A model generated the notes under the pieces. It saw only the letters and a list, made by a program, of their open reading frames with translations. It was not told where the DNA came from and did no database searches. Positions 12,368 to 19,294 of a stretch of DNA of 19,294 nucleotides are shown one piece after another. The DNA comes from an uncultured Streptomyces sp. GTDB taxonomy: Bacteria > Actinomycetota > Actinomycetes > Streptomycetales > Streptomycetaceae. Position 1 is the first letter of the stretch. The number at the start of each line of letters is the position of its first letter. Both the position numbers and the translations under genes were made by a program. The stretch lies in contig CAMLJW010000043.1 of the NCBI GenBank assembly GCA_946480485.1, positions 1-19,294 of the forward strand, given 5' to 3'.

Positions 12368-13894
12368 TCAATTCGCGACGACCTCGGGTTCCGCCTGCGT
12401 CTGGCCGCCGTACTCGCGCTGCCGGGGCACGTAGACCAGCGCGAGCACGGCCCCGATCGCGGTGAACGCGGCGCAGGCCACCAGCGTCGTGGTCATGCCG
12501 TCCGTGAACGCCGAACGTACCGAGGCGAGCAGCTCGGGCGAGCCGAGATGGCCGGCGACCTTCACGCCGGCTGCTGCCGTGTCCTGCACCGATTCCGCGG
12601 CCTGGGCAGGGAGGCCGGTCATGTCCACCTCTGAGCGGTAGCCGGAGTTGAGAACGGTCCCCAGGACGGACACGCCGACGGTACCGCCCACTTCTCGGAG
12701 TACTTGAAGCACGCCGGAGCCCATGCCGCTCTGTTCATCGCTGAGCGTGCCCATGGCGATGTCCATCGAGGGCGGCAGCGAGAAGCCGAGACCGAATCCG
12801 ATGACGGAGATCCAGCTTGCGGCGAAGGAGTAGCCGTCCGCGACGTTGGTAGTGGCACCGATGAGCAGACCGACCGTCATCAAGGCGAAGCCCAGTGCGA
12901 TCACGATCTTGGCGCCGAACCAGATCCTGAGCCGGTCAGCGATCGGCACACTGATGAGCATGCCGGCGATTACAGGCAGCAGTCGCATGCCCGTTCCCAG
13001 GGCATCCGTACCGCCGACGGCTTGGAAGTACATCGGCAGCACGAAAATCGCGCCCATCAGTACGAACGAGGCCAGGGTGACGAGGATCGAGCCCCAGGTG
13101 AAGTCCGCCGATCGGAACAGACAGCGGTCGACGAGCGGATTCCGGGCACGCCGCAGATGGGCTGTGAACACCGCCAGGACGGCCACGCCACCGATGACCG
13201 GTACCAAGGTCGCCATCGCGCCCCAACCGTTCTCACCGGCTTCAACGAGCCCGTATGTGAGCGCGACCAGCCCGACACTCGAGAGCGCCACGCCGGTGAC
13301 ATCGAACCCCTGGCCGCCGGTGCCCTGGGTGCGCGGGAGCAGCAACGCCAGCATCACGATGCCTACGACGACCAGCGGCACATTGACCAGGAACACCGAG
13401 CCGTGCCAGTAGTGATCGAGCAGCCAGCCGCCGAGCACCGGACCGAGCGGAATGCCGATGGACATGGCCATGGTCCACGCGGAGATCGCCCGGCTGCGCT
13501 CCTTCGGCGTGAACAGCACGTTGATCAGCGACATCGACACCGGAATCATGAACGCCGCAGCCACGCCGAGGAGAGCACGCGACACGATCAGCATCTCGGG
13601 CGAGACGGCGTAGGCGCAGGCGGCCGAGGCCACCCCGAACAGGCCGAGCGAGCCGAGGAGCAGCCCCTTGTGACCGTACCGGTCCGCGGCCAGACCGGCC
13701 GGCAGCATCCCGGCGGCCAGAACCATCGTGTACGCGTTGGCGAACCACTGAAGTTCGCTGGTGGACGCGTTGAGTTCTGTCGCGAACGTGGGCCATGCGA
13801 CGTTCAGGATCGTCACGTCAAGCCCGACGCTCAGGAGTGCGACGGAGATCGCACCCAGCGCCCACCAGCTCTGATGGGGCGTGGTAGTAGCCAT
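12368..13894 (-). CDS. DHA2-family MFS multidrug efflux transporter
   Basis: The 508-residue membrane protein is of the 14-helix DHA2 (EmrB/QacA-like) drug:proton antiporter type. Helix 1 holds the D1 motif LDVTILNVAWPTF (residues about 25-37), the 2-3 loop motif A is LAADRYGHKGLLL (68-80) and motif C is GIPLGPVLGGW (147-157, helix 5). The length matches the family (480-530). ATG 13894 is chosen because AAGGAG stands 5 nt upstream; GTG 13900 would overlap that site. It has its own promoter region (13926-13956) and follows the ABC operon on the same strand. The substrate is unknown, but its place beside a PKS suggests export of or resistance to the polyketide. Its stop directly abuts P450 debris. 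Confidence 0.93.
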   Translation of the reverse strand: MATTTPHQSWWALGAISVALLSVGLDVTILNVAWPTFATELNASTSELQWFANAYTMVLAAGMLPAGLAADRYGHKGLLLGSLGLFGVASAACAYAVSPEMLIVSRALLGVAAAFMIPVSMSLINVLFTPKERSRAISAWTMAMSIGIPLGPVLGGWLLDHYWHGSVFLVNVPLVVVGIVMLALLLPRTQGTGGQGFDVTGVALSSVGLVALTYGLVEAGENGWGAMATLVPVIGGVAVLAVFTAHLRRARNPLVDRCLFRSADFTWGSILVTLASFVLMGAIFVLPMYFQAVGGTDALGTGMRLLPVIAGMLISVPIADRLRIWFGAKIVIALGFALMTVGLLIGATTNVADGYSFAASWISVIGFGLGFSLPPSMDIAMGTLSDEQSGMGSGVLQVLREVGGTVGVSVLGTVLNSGYRSEVDMTGLPAQAAESVQDTAAAGVKVAGHLGSPELLASVRSAFTDGMTTTLVACAAFTAIGAVLALVYVPRQREYGGQTQAEPEVVAN

Positions 13895-13914
13895 GACCAC
13901 TCCTTGCGATAGTA

Positions 13915-13942
13915 GCTAACAGTTGACACTAACTCTCGAGTT
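13915..13942. promoter_or_regulatory. candidate operator sites in the MFS promoter
   Basis: GCTAACA (13915-13921) and CACTAAC (13927-13933) are direct CTAAC repeats 13 nt apart, one overlapping the -10 area. GCTAACA is the reverse complement of the TGTTAGC found in the palindrome before the second tetR (17159-17175). A separate AACTC-TC-GAGTT inverted repeat lies at 13931-13942. Binding by either TetR is inference. Confidence 0.4.
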
Positions 13943-13956
13943 GGTGCGGCTGTCAA
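13926..13956 (-). promoter_or_regulatory. promoter of the MFS gene
   Basis: On the minus strand TTGACA (13951-13956) is followed after 17 nt by GTTAGT or after 19 nt by TAGTGT as a possible -10. The start codon is about 30 nt downstream. The -35 is a perfect match; the -10 is weak. Confidence 0.45.
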
Positions 13957-14144
13957 TCTCTAGGGCTGGCAAAATCAGCCGTGCTGGCTGGGACCGCCGA
14001 GGAAGGTGACGATTCCTCTGGAACCTGTGGACAGCAGCCAGATGACGGGCAGGCAGGCCGGCTGCAGAGCGGTGCATGGGCGGCCCGGAAGGAGCATCGC
14101 GTGGCGGGAACGAGCCGCTGGGGCAAGCCGGCAACGTTCGCCGC
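13957..14144. other. intergenic stretch without a supported gene
   Basis: The gap between the MFS promoter and the ABC permease stop is about 315 nt. Short open frames exist on both strands, but none has a ribosome binding site, recognisable motif or convincing codon pattern. The only clear structure is the hairpin at 14145-14183. Confidence 0.5.
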
Positions 14145-14183
14145 GGGCCGGTCCCTGGGCGACGCACGTCCAGGGACCGGCCC
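14145..14183. terminator. strong terminator-like hairpin after the ABC operon
   Basis: GGGCCGGTCCCTGG (14145-14158) pairs perfectly over 14 bp with CCAGGGACCGGCCC (14170-14183) around an 11-nt loop. It lies 88 nt after the stop of the last permease gene on the minus strand. It has no T-tract, as in many actinomycete terminators. Confidence 0.75.
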
Positions 14184-14271
14184 GGTCAGCTCACCGAGCT
14201 GTGAGGATCAGGGCTTGGTCGTCCGCGGTGCACCTGCGGGGCTGCCCTGACGGAAAGCGCCGAGGTGGCGG

Positions 14272-14967
14272 TCAGCGCACCAGTCGGCGATAGACGACAG
14301 CGAAGACTGCCGCGTGAAAGGCGACGGCGATCGCAGTCGAGGCTGCGAAGGCGGCAGCACTCTTCGCAGCGAACGCCGCATGAATCCAGAACGCGGGGAC
14401 GACGCCGAACGCGTAGGCCCACTGGTCAGGGATGACGACGCCGGCGACCGCGGCGGCATCGACGAAAAACAGGGCCTTGAAGAACGTGAGCCCTTCGATC
14501 TTGTTATGCGCGAACGCCACGGCTGCCAGCATCGCCGTAGGCGCTGCGAGAGCGCACAACAAGGCGCGCAGCAACAGAATGAAGGGGGAGTAGGGAAGGA
14601 GCTGTGTGCCGAAAATCAGTACGAGGGAGTAGATGAACCCCAGCAGAGTCACGGCTCCGATGCGGTAGGACAACAGGCGGCCCGGGGAGACAGGTAGGGT
14701 CCGGTACACCGTGAAGAGCTGCTGGTCCTTCTCGTCCAGCATGACGAACGACAGCATGAAGGCCGGGAACAGCGCCGCGATGGTACAGAAGACGCTGACC
14801 GCGACGGTTCGGTATTCGGCGGCCGGCGGCACGTACTGCTCCAGAAGGGGGAGGCCGAACCGGAGCAGAACCACAAAGATCACTGGCACGAACAAGAGTG
14901 CACCGACCGTGCGATCTCGTGCGACGTTGCGGAAATCGTTGGCCAAGACCGCCTTCGCGATGCTCAT
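14272..14967 (-). CDS. ABC-2-type transporter permease (second permease)
   Basis: The 231-residue protein has about six hydrophobic helices (roughly 20-42, 57-77, 102-124, 130-152, 160-195, 205-226). It carries the short cytoplasmic loop LDEKDQQLFTVYRTLPVSPGRLLSYR typical of ABC-2 exporter permeases. Together with the permease and ATPase encoded upstream it should form a heteromeric drug or lipid-type exporter in the cytoplasmic membrane. ATG 14967 follows the previous stop (14969-14971) by one nucleotide, with a GGGAGG site inside the end of that gene. It is the last gene of the operon. The substrate is not predictable from sequence. Confidence 0.9.
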   Translation of the reverse strand: MSIAKAVLANDFRNVARDRTVGALLFVPVIFVVLLRFGLPLLEQYVPPAAEYRTVAVSVFCTIAALFPAFMLSFVMLDEKDQQLFTVYRTLPVSPGRLLSYRIGAVTLLGFIYSLVLIFGTQLLPYSPFILLLRALLCALAAPTAMLAAVAFAHNKIEGLTFFKALFFVDAAAVAGVVIPDQWAYAFGVVPAFWIHAAFAAKSAAAFAASTAIAVAFHAAVFAVVYRRLVR

Positions 14968-14968
14968 G

Positions 14969-15706
14969 TCAGCCTCCCGCCTGGCGAACGCGGCTTTCGA
15001 ACGACCGCAGTGCCCAGCGGAACGCTGCGACGTTCGAGACGACCAGGAAGCCGAACCCGTAGACCAGTTCCCACGCGGGCCTGGCCTCGAATGCGGCCCG
15101 CAGCAGGACGAACGAAGCCTGCGTGGGAATGAGGTAGAACACCGGTGATTCGACGATGCCGAGGAAGTGCAGCAGCGGCGCGCTCAGCGGCAGCAGGAAC
15201 GGCGGGATGAGGATCAGGTAGGCGTTGACGGTGCGGACCCGCGCCACGGCACCGAAGCCGAGGAATGCCAGGAAGACCGATGACAGTGCGGTTGCGAGCA
15301 GCACGAGAACCACGCCGAGTTCGATGCCGTGAGCGGCGATCATCATGACCAGCGCGGCCGAGACCGCGATCGTGCTCAGGGAGATGGCCTTCGACCATAG
15401 GTACTGACTTGGCGAAAGCGGCGTGACCACGACGGCTTGCAAGGTTCCCGCGCCTCGTTCGAACATCACGAGAACACCGATGAACAAGAAACCGATCGTG
15501 GTCGGATCGGAGAAGACCAGGACGACGGACAGGTCGTCCAGTACACCGGGCGGGACGACCTGGAAGATGAGGACATAGAGCGCGGTCACCAGGGCAGCGA
15601 TCGTCACGATGTGATAGCGGAGCTGGAGTTTGAGATCCCAGCGGATGGCGCGCAGAAGGATGTGCAGCGGCTTGCGGCCGGTACGGGGGGCCGACGCGGT
15701 CGTCAC
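14969..15706 (-). CDS. ABC-2-type transporter permease (first permease)
   Basis: The 245-residue protein has a cytoplasmic N-terminus (LRAIRWDLKLQLRYH) and about six membrane helices. The ABC-2 loop MFERGAGTLQAVVVTPLSPSQYLWSK lies between helices 2 and 3. Its ATG (15706) overlaps the ATPase stop in an ATGA junction, so translation is coupled. It is likely the partner of the next permease in a heterodimeric membrane channel driven by the ATPase. Its N-terminus resembles fluoroquinolone-type ABC-2 permeases of actinobacteria; the substrate remains unknown. Confidence 0.9.
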   Translation of the reverse strand: MTTASAPRTGRKPLHILLRAIRWDLKLQLRYHIVTIAALVTALYVLIFQVVPPGVLDDLSVVLVFSDPTTIGFLFIGVLVMFERGAGTLQAVVVTPLSPSQYLWSKAISLSTIAVSAALVMMIAAHGIELGVVLVLLATALSSVFLAFLGFGAVARVRTVNAYLILIPPFLLPLSAPLLHFLGIVESPVFYLIPTQASFVLLRAAFEARPAWELVYGFGFLVVSNVAAFRWALRSFESRVRQAGG

Positions 15707-16551
15707 AGCAGCCTCCGCCCGGTCGTCTCCAGGAAGATGTCCTCCAGCGAGGGTTCGGTCGAGTGCAGCGAGAGGATCTTCCTGTTCGCGATGATGTCCA
15801 GGAACTCCTGCTGATCTCCGAGCCCGTCGAGCAGAAACTCGCGCTCGCGTGTTCCGTCTCCGTCGTGGAACTCCACGGTCACCCGTCGCTCGGCTCCGGT
15901 CGACCGGAGGGCCTTGGGCGTGTCCAGCCGCTTGATCTGTCCATCCACGATGAACGCCACCCGGTCGCAGAGCTCGTCGGCGTCGTGCATGTTGTGCGTG
16001 GTGAGGAAGACGGTCTTACCGAGGGCTCGCTGTTCGAGGATGATGTCCTTGAGCAGCCGCGCGTTCCCCGGATCCAGACCGCTGGTCGGTTCGTCGAGAA
16101 ACAGGACCTGCGGGTCATGCATGAGCGCCCGGACGAAGTTGAGCCGCATCTTCATGCCCTTGGAGAACCGTTCCAGGCGGTGATCGCCGTACTTCTCCAG
16201 GCCCACCATGGCGAGGAGTTCGCGGGGCTCACGCGGCGAGTGGTAGAAGGAGCCGAAGAAGCGGAGGTTCTCGACCGCGGTCAGCTTCATGAAGTGGTTC
16301 GGTAGCTCGAAACCCACGCCTATGTTCTCGTAGTACTCCGGCCCGTAGGACCGCAGATCCTTTCCGAGTACGCGTACGGCGCCGGTGAAGGGGTGTAACA
16401 GGCCGGTGAGGACCTTCTGAATGGTGCTCTTGCCGGCTCCGCTGGGTCCGAGGAAGCCGAAGATCTCGCCCGGCGCCACGGTGAAGCTGATGTCCCGCAC
16501 CGCCTCGCCGGTGTGGGGATACGCGTAGCCGAGCTCCGCGACCTCGATCAT
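15703..16551 (-). CDS. ABC transporter ATP-binding protein
   Basis: The 282-residue ATPase powers the ABC-2 exporter. The Walker A motif is GPSGAGKST (residues 35-43), the signature is FSKGMKMR (129-136, a variant of LSGGQ), Walker B is VLFLDEP (149-155), the D-loop is SGLDP and the switch His is in TTHNM (His186). The Q-loop position reads GFELPNHFMKLT, with no Gln. The C-terminal 70 residues (RVTVEFHDGDG to SLEDIFLETTGRRL) are the usual DrrA/NatA-type extension. ATG 16551 is chosen because it overlaps the tetR stop (ATGA) and has GGAGG 9 nt upstream; the frame is open to ATG 16587 but that lies inside tetR. Confidence 0.94.
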   Translation of the reverse strand: MIEVAELGYAYPHTGEAVRDISFTVAPGEIFGFLGPSGAGKSTIQKVLTGLLHPFTGAVRVLGKDLRSYGPEYYENIGVGFELPNHFMKLTAVENLRFFGSFYHSPREPRELLAMVGLEKYGDHRLERFSKGMKMRLNFVRALMHDPQVLFLDEPTSGLDPGNARLLKDIILEQRALGKTVFLTTHNMHDADELCDRVAFIVDGQIKRLDTPKALRSTGAERRVTVEFHDGDGTREREFLLDGLGDQQEFLDIIANRKILSLHSTEPSLEDIFLETTGRRLL

Positions 16552-17150
16552 CGGGCGCTGCCTCCGGGCTGTGGGAAATTGGTGCACAAGGCCCTGAAGG
16601 CGTCCTCGACGACGTCGGGAAGCTCGTCGGCGCCCCCGCCCTCCACCCAGGCTGCCACGGCTGTCGACAGGGTTGCGGAATACGTGGCAGCCGCGACTCG
16701 CGCCCGTAGCGGCAGGTCTGCCCCAGGCTCGGCGAGTGCGCGCTCGAAGGTGGTCTGCGAGGCCGAGAGGCTCTCAGGCAACCGGGCGCGCAGAGCCGGC
16801 GTGGTCAGCAGCAATCGGGCCCGCTGAAAGAGGGCGTCCCGGTTGTCGGGGTAGACCTCCTTGAGCATGCTGGTGATCGCGGAGTGGAGACGCTGTACAG
16901 GGGGATCGCTGGTGGGCATGGATCGGATGACGGCCTCCATCGCGGGGTCGTACTCATCGTTGAGGACCACGTCTTCCTTGGTCGGGAAGTAGCGGAAGAA
17001 CGTCATCTGGGAAACGCCCGCTGCGTCCGCGATCTGTGCCACGGTGGTCGCTTCGTAGCCTTGCTCGAGGAACAGGCGCAGTGCCGTGTCCTGCAGCGTC
17101 CAGCGAGTCTTTTCCTTCTTGCGTTCCCGTCGGGATCCTTCATTGCTCAC
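16548..17150 (-). CDS. TetR-family regulator of the ABC operon
   Basis: The 200-residue protein has a basic N-terminus (SRRERKKEKTRW), a helix-turn-helix at residues 35-55 (ATTVAQIADAAGVSQMTFFRYF) and a helical effector-binding part. It is the first gene of the tetR-ATPase-permease-permease operon and overlaps the ATPase start by ATGA. It is therefore likely to repress its own operon until an exported compound binds it. GTG 17150 is chosen: the promoter -10 (17159-17164) lies only 8 nt upstream, which points to a leaderless mRNA. Upstream TTG 17168 would lie inside the operator and upstream of the -10. It is a close relative of the TetR at 10261-10863. Confidence 0.92.
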   Translation of the reverse strand: MSNEGSRRERKKEKTRWTLQDTALRLFLEQGYEATTVAQIADAAGVSQMTFFRYFPTKEDVVLNDEYDPAMEAVIRSMPTSDPPVQRLHSAITSMLKEVYPDNRDALFQRARLLLTTPALRARLPESLSASQTTFERALAEPGADLPLRARVAAATYSATLSTAVAAWVEGGGADELPDVVEDAFRALCTNFPQPGGSAR

Positions 17151-17158
17151 GGTCAAAA

Positions 17159-17175
17159 ATGTTAGCAACTAACAT
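17159..17175. promoter_or_regulatory. palindromic operator over the tetR -10
   Basis: ATGTTAG-CAA-CTAACAT is a perfect 7-bp inverted repeat with a 3-nt spacer. It covers the -10 and part of the spacer of the tetR promoter. Site form and position fit autorepression by the adjacent TetR. Confidence 0.7.
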
Positions 17176-17187
17176 CAAGGTTGGCAA
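17159..17187 (-). promoter_or_regulatory. promoter of the tetR-ABC operon, leaderless
   Basis: On the minus strand TTGCCA (17182-17187), a 17-nt spacer and TAACAT (17159-17164) form a good sigma-70-like promoter. Eight nucleotides separate the -10 from GTG 17150, so transcription should begin at or within a nucleotide or two of the start codon. Confidence 0.65.
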
Positions 17188-17250
17188 TGGGAGAGGCGGC
17201 TGGGGGAGGGGCGGGATCCTTGCCGGCAAGCGGCGGAGCCGGTGGAGAGG

Positions 17251-17463
17251 CAGGTCCCCGCGTGTGCGGGGGCGACGCCCAGCGTGTATGCCTTCTCCTC
17301 GCTGACCTGGGGAGATCCCCGCTTATGCAGGGGCGACCGGTTCTTGTCCGGTGTGGCGACCTCGTCGTACGGACGATCCTCGCGTGACGCGAGGGCGACC
17401 GGTGGAAGTATGCCTCCAGGTCGTCCCTGGCCGGCAGATCCCCGCGTGGGCGGGGGCGATGCC
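17251..17463 (+). CRISPR. short degenerate type I-E CRISPR array (4 repeats, 3 spacers)
   Basis: Repeats lie at 17251-17279, 17312-17340, 17373-17402 and 17435-17463. The form is cagat-CCCCGC-loop-GCGGGG-GCGACcgg, which resembles the E. coli type I-E repeat in layout (5 nt, 16-nt stem-loop, 8-nt handle). All three spacers (17280-17311, 17341-17372, 17403-17434) are exactly 32 nt. Repeat 3 has one extra base and a changed but still perfect stem (CCTCGCG/CGCGAGG). Repeat 2 has one stem mismatch and the loops differ (GTGT, TTAT, TGA, GTGG). The handle side points toward casA, so the precursor would be read on the + strand. No AT-rich leader is visible before repeat 1. The spacers' targets cannot be told without a search. 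Confidence 0.85.
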
Positions 17464-17630
17464 GGGGCGGCCGGCGTTGTGCGCGGTTGGTGGCTGGTCC
17501 TCGTTCCTGGGATTCTAGCTGCCGCCGGTCGAACTTCTGAGGCAGTGGTCGTGCAGGCCAACACCTCTGGATTGAAGGAGTTTTTGGGGCTGCATCCCTG
17601 AGGAGGTGGGAAGGATCAGCTCACCTTGCC

Positions 17631-19294
17631 ATGTCTTCGGTGATAGGAACTAAGATCATCGGCCAGTCAGGTCCGACGGGGGAGGGCTGCGTCATCAATC
17701 TGATGGGTAATGCGTGGATACCGGTCCAACGCCTCAACGGGCGTGGGGAATCGGTCTCGCTGCGAACGGCCCTCTTGGAGGCCGACTGCTTCCGGGGTGT
17801 GACGGCAGCCCCTTCGTCGCTCGTGCCGGCGATCTTGCGTCAGACCCTGCTGCCGCTCTTGTTGTGCGGGCTGGGCGTGCCTCGGAGCGGAGAGGAGTGG
17901 CGACGGCGGTTTGCCCGAGGCGGCTACACCGAGGAGCAGCGCACGCGGCTTACCCGCTTCTTGGACGAAGAGCGTCAGGCTTTCGAGCTCTTCGACCCCG
18001 TGCGTCCGTTCGCGCAGGTCGGCGGGATGGAGGCGGTAAGCGGGGAGACCAAGCCGGTTGCCCTGCTCATTCCGTCCGTGGCAACGGGTAACAACGTTCC
18101 GATGTTCACACCGTTCACGGAGGCGCACCCGTTCTCGCTCTCGCCAGAGGATGCGGCGCTGTGGCTGCTGCACACTCAGTGCTGGGACACTGCCGGGATC
18201 AAGACCGGGGCGAAGGGTGATGAGCAGGTCAAGAAGGGGAAGACGACGGGCAACCCGACCGGGCCGCTGGGCCAGTACGGCCTCATTGTTCCGGAGGGAG
18301 CCACGCTGTTCGAGACGCTGATGTTGAATACCCCGATCATGGCCGACGGGCTGCCTGAGCAGGACCGTCCCCAATGGCGCTTGCCGAGTCCTGCCGGTCC
18401 GGCCTGGGAAACCCGTTCCGCTCACGGCCTGCTCGATGCGCTCACTTGGCAGGCCCGTCGTATCCGGCTGCTGCCGCACAGGGCCCAGGACGGCACCAAG
18501 CGGGTGGGCCGAGTCGTTGTGTGTGCCGGTGACCGGCTCGCGGCCGTGCGGCCGGATTTCGAGTGGCACACGGCCTGGACCTACACGGCCAAGCCGAAGA
18601 AGGGACAGCCCCGGCAGCGGCCCAGGCGACATCGGCGCAGCGAGCACGCCTGGCAGGGCTTCGCGGCTCTGCTTGCGCTGGGGCGGCAACAGGAGGGCGA
18701 GGGGCCGCGCACGAGTGGAGTGCTGCGGCAGATCAGCGACCTGCAGGACGCCAGCCATCTGCCCGGTGACCTGCAGTTACGGGTGCGCACCTGCAGCCTT
18801 GTCTACGGAAACCAGGCCGCCGTGGTCGAGGACGCCCTTGCTGACACCTTGCCCCTGCCTGCGAGCGCCCTGGTGGCTGACTCCCGCACCCGTGCCGCCA
18901 TTCTGGAAGCAGCGCGCCAGACAGCTGAGGTGGCACAGGCCCTCGACCGGCTCTCCGCGGACCTGAGACGTGCAGAAGGCGCCAATCCGCTGCCGGGGGA
19001 CAGAGGCCAGCAGCGTGGGGCCGCCTTTCTCGGCCTTGTCGATCCGTCGATGCGCCGACTGTTGCGCGGACTGCAGCTCGACGCGGCGGACGAGGACCGG
19101 ATCGAACAGGGTATGCAGGCGTGGGAGCAGGTCCTGTTTCAGCTGGCCTGGAGTGCAGCACACGAGCCCCTGGCCAGCGCCTCACCGACCACCTTCACCG
19201 GCCGCATCACTGATGAGGGCAGCTACCGTGCCGCTACCGCCAGGTCCAGCTTCACACGTGCCCTGAACGCCATCCTGCCTCGCGCCGCAGAGAG
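17631..19294 (+). CDS. casA: CRISPR-associated protein CasA/Cse1 (type I-E Cascade large subunit), 3' partial
   Basis: The frame stays open to the window edge (554 codons). Family marks are INLMGNAWIPV near the N-terminus (residues 22-32), the TGNNVPMFTPFTEAHPF loop (about 152-168), HTQCWDTAGIKTGAKGD (about 182-198), GPLGQYGLIVPEG, LFETLMLNTP and the C-terminal four-helix part from about residue 400. Cse1 proteins have 500-560 residues, so little is missing. CasA recognises the PAM and recruits Cas3 to the Cascade-bound target in the cytosol. ATG 17631 is used, with a distant GGAAGGA site upstream. ATG 17703 is an alternative, but it would remove the conserved IN of the N-terminal motif. It lies 167 nt after the array, in the same direction, and no cas3 precedes it. 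Confidence 0.93.
   Translation, partial: MSSVIGTKIIGQSGPTGEGCVINLMGNAWIPVQRLNGRGESVSLRTALLEADCFRGVTAAPSSLVPAILRQTLLPLLLCGLGVPRSGEEWRRRFARGGYTEEQRTRLTRFLDEERQAFELFDPVRPFAQVGGMEAVSGETKPVALLIPSVATGNNVPMFTPFTEAHPFSLSPEDAALWLLHTQCWDTAGIKTGAKGDEQVKKGKTTGNPTGPLGQYGLIVPEGATLFETLMLNTPIMADGLPEQDRPQWRLPSPAGPAWETRSAHGLLDALTWQARRIRLLPHRAQDGTKRVGRVVVCAGDRLAAVRPDFEWHTAWTYTAKPKKGQPRQRPRRHRRSEHAWQGFAALLALGRQQEGEGPRTSGVLRQISDLQDASHLPGDLQLRVRTCSLVYGNQAAVVEDALADTLPLPASALVADSRTRAAILEAARQTAEVAQALDRLSADLRRAEGANPLPGDRGQQRGAAFLGLVDPSMRRLLRGLQLDAADEDRIEQGMQAWEQVLFQLAWSAAHEPLASASPTTFTGRITDEGSYRAATARSSFTRALNAILPRAAE

Noticed and set aside
12704..13912. 402-codon plus-strand open frame opposite the MFS gene
   Set aside because: It is rich in His, Asp, Gln and Arg with no hydrophobic core; the minus strand has clear transporter motifs A and C.
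13981..14250. Possible small gene on the plus strand in the gap after the MFS promoter
   Set aside because: It has no ribosome binding site or homology pattern, and it runs through the 14-bp hairpin.
17219..17230. Perfect palindrome CTTGCCGGCAAG before the CRISPR array
   Set aside because: It is short, and such palindromes are expected by chance in GC-rich DNA. It is not repeated elsewhere in the window and has no clear gene context.
17491..17521. Possible fifth CRISPR repeat (GGTCCTCG... near 17496)
   Set aside because: It is about 59 nt from repeat 4, off the 61-nt period, and has no matching stem half or handle.
17667..18758. 363-codon minus-strand open frame opposite casA
   Set aside because: The plus strand has conserved Cse1 motifs throughout; the minus frame has a low-complexity Arg/Gln/Pro composition and no motif.

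Overview
GC-rich actinomycete DNA, most likely Streptomyces or a close relative. The evidence is the codon use, a trans-AT polyketide synthase (PKS), DHA2-type and ABC-2-type exporters with TetR regulators, an actinobacterial IS3-type element and type I-E CRISPR-Cas. The window looks like the right-hand edge of a biosynthetic gene cluster, followed by a rearranged scar, an export/resistance block and the start of a CRISPR-Cas locus.

Region 1 (2-10045, +) is the 3' end of a giant trans-AT PKS gene. The visible order is KS(partial)-DH-KR-ACP / KS-ACP-like(no Ser)-ACP / KS-ACP-TE-cMT, with no acyltransferase domain. The odd feature is a complete C-methyltransferase-type domain placed after the terminal thioesterase. 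The last two modules have no reductive domains, so a poly-beta-keto terminus is expected at release.

Region 2 (10261-12367) is a scar. A TetR gene (-) has the first 79 bp of an IS3-family element fused in frame upstream of it. A second copy of the same IS end, inverted and 637 bp away, begins a truncated and frameshifted IS (orfA intact, orfB broken). This IS sits inside a cytochrome P450 gene (-). Two collinear P450 pieces survive, but the heme-cysteine segment is gone. A frameshifted deazaflavin-dependent nitroreductase-like remnant follows the P450 stop.

Region 3 (12368-17187, -) is the export block. A DHA2-family MFS drug exporter has its own promoter. Upstream of it lies a tightly coupled operon tetR - ABC ATPase - ABC-2 permease - ABC-2 permease. 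ATGA overlaps or a 1-nt gap join the genes, and a 14-bp perfect hairpin follows the operon. The tetR start region shows a promoter whose -10 overlaps a palindromic operator, and the transcript is predicted to be leaderless.

Region 4 (17251-19294, +) holds a four-repeat degenerate CRISPR array with three spacers of exactly 32 nt, then casA/cse1, which is open to the window edge. No cas3 lies between the array and casA.

Functional reading (inference): the PKS makes a polyketide, the P450 and nitroreductase-like genes were probably former tailoring genes that have decayed, and the two exporters with their TetR regulators give efflux of this or another toxic compound. The CRISPR-Cas locus is a separate unit beyond the cluster border.
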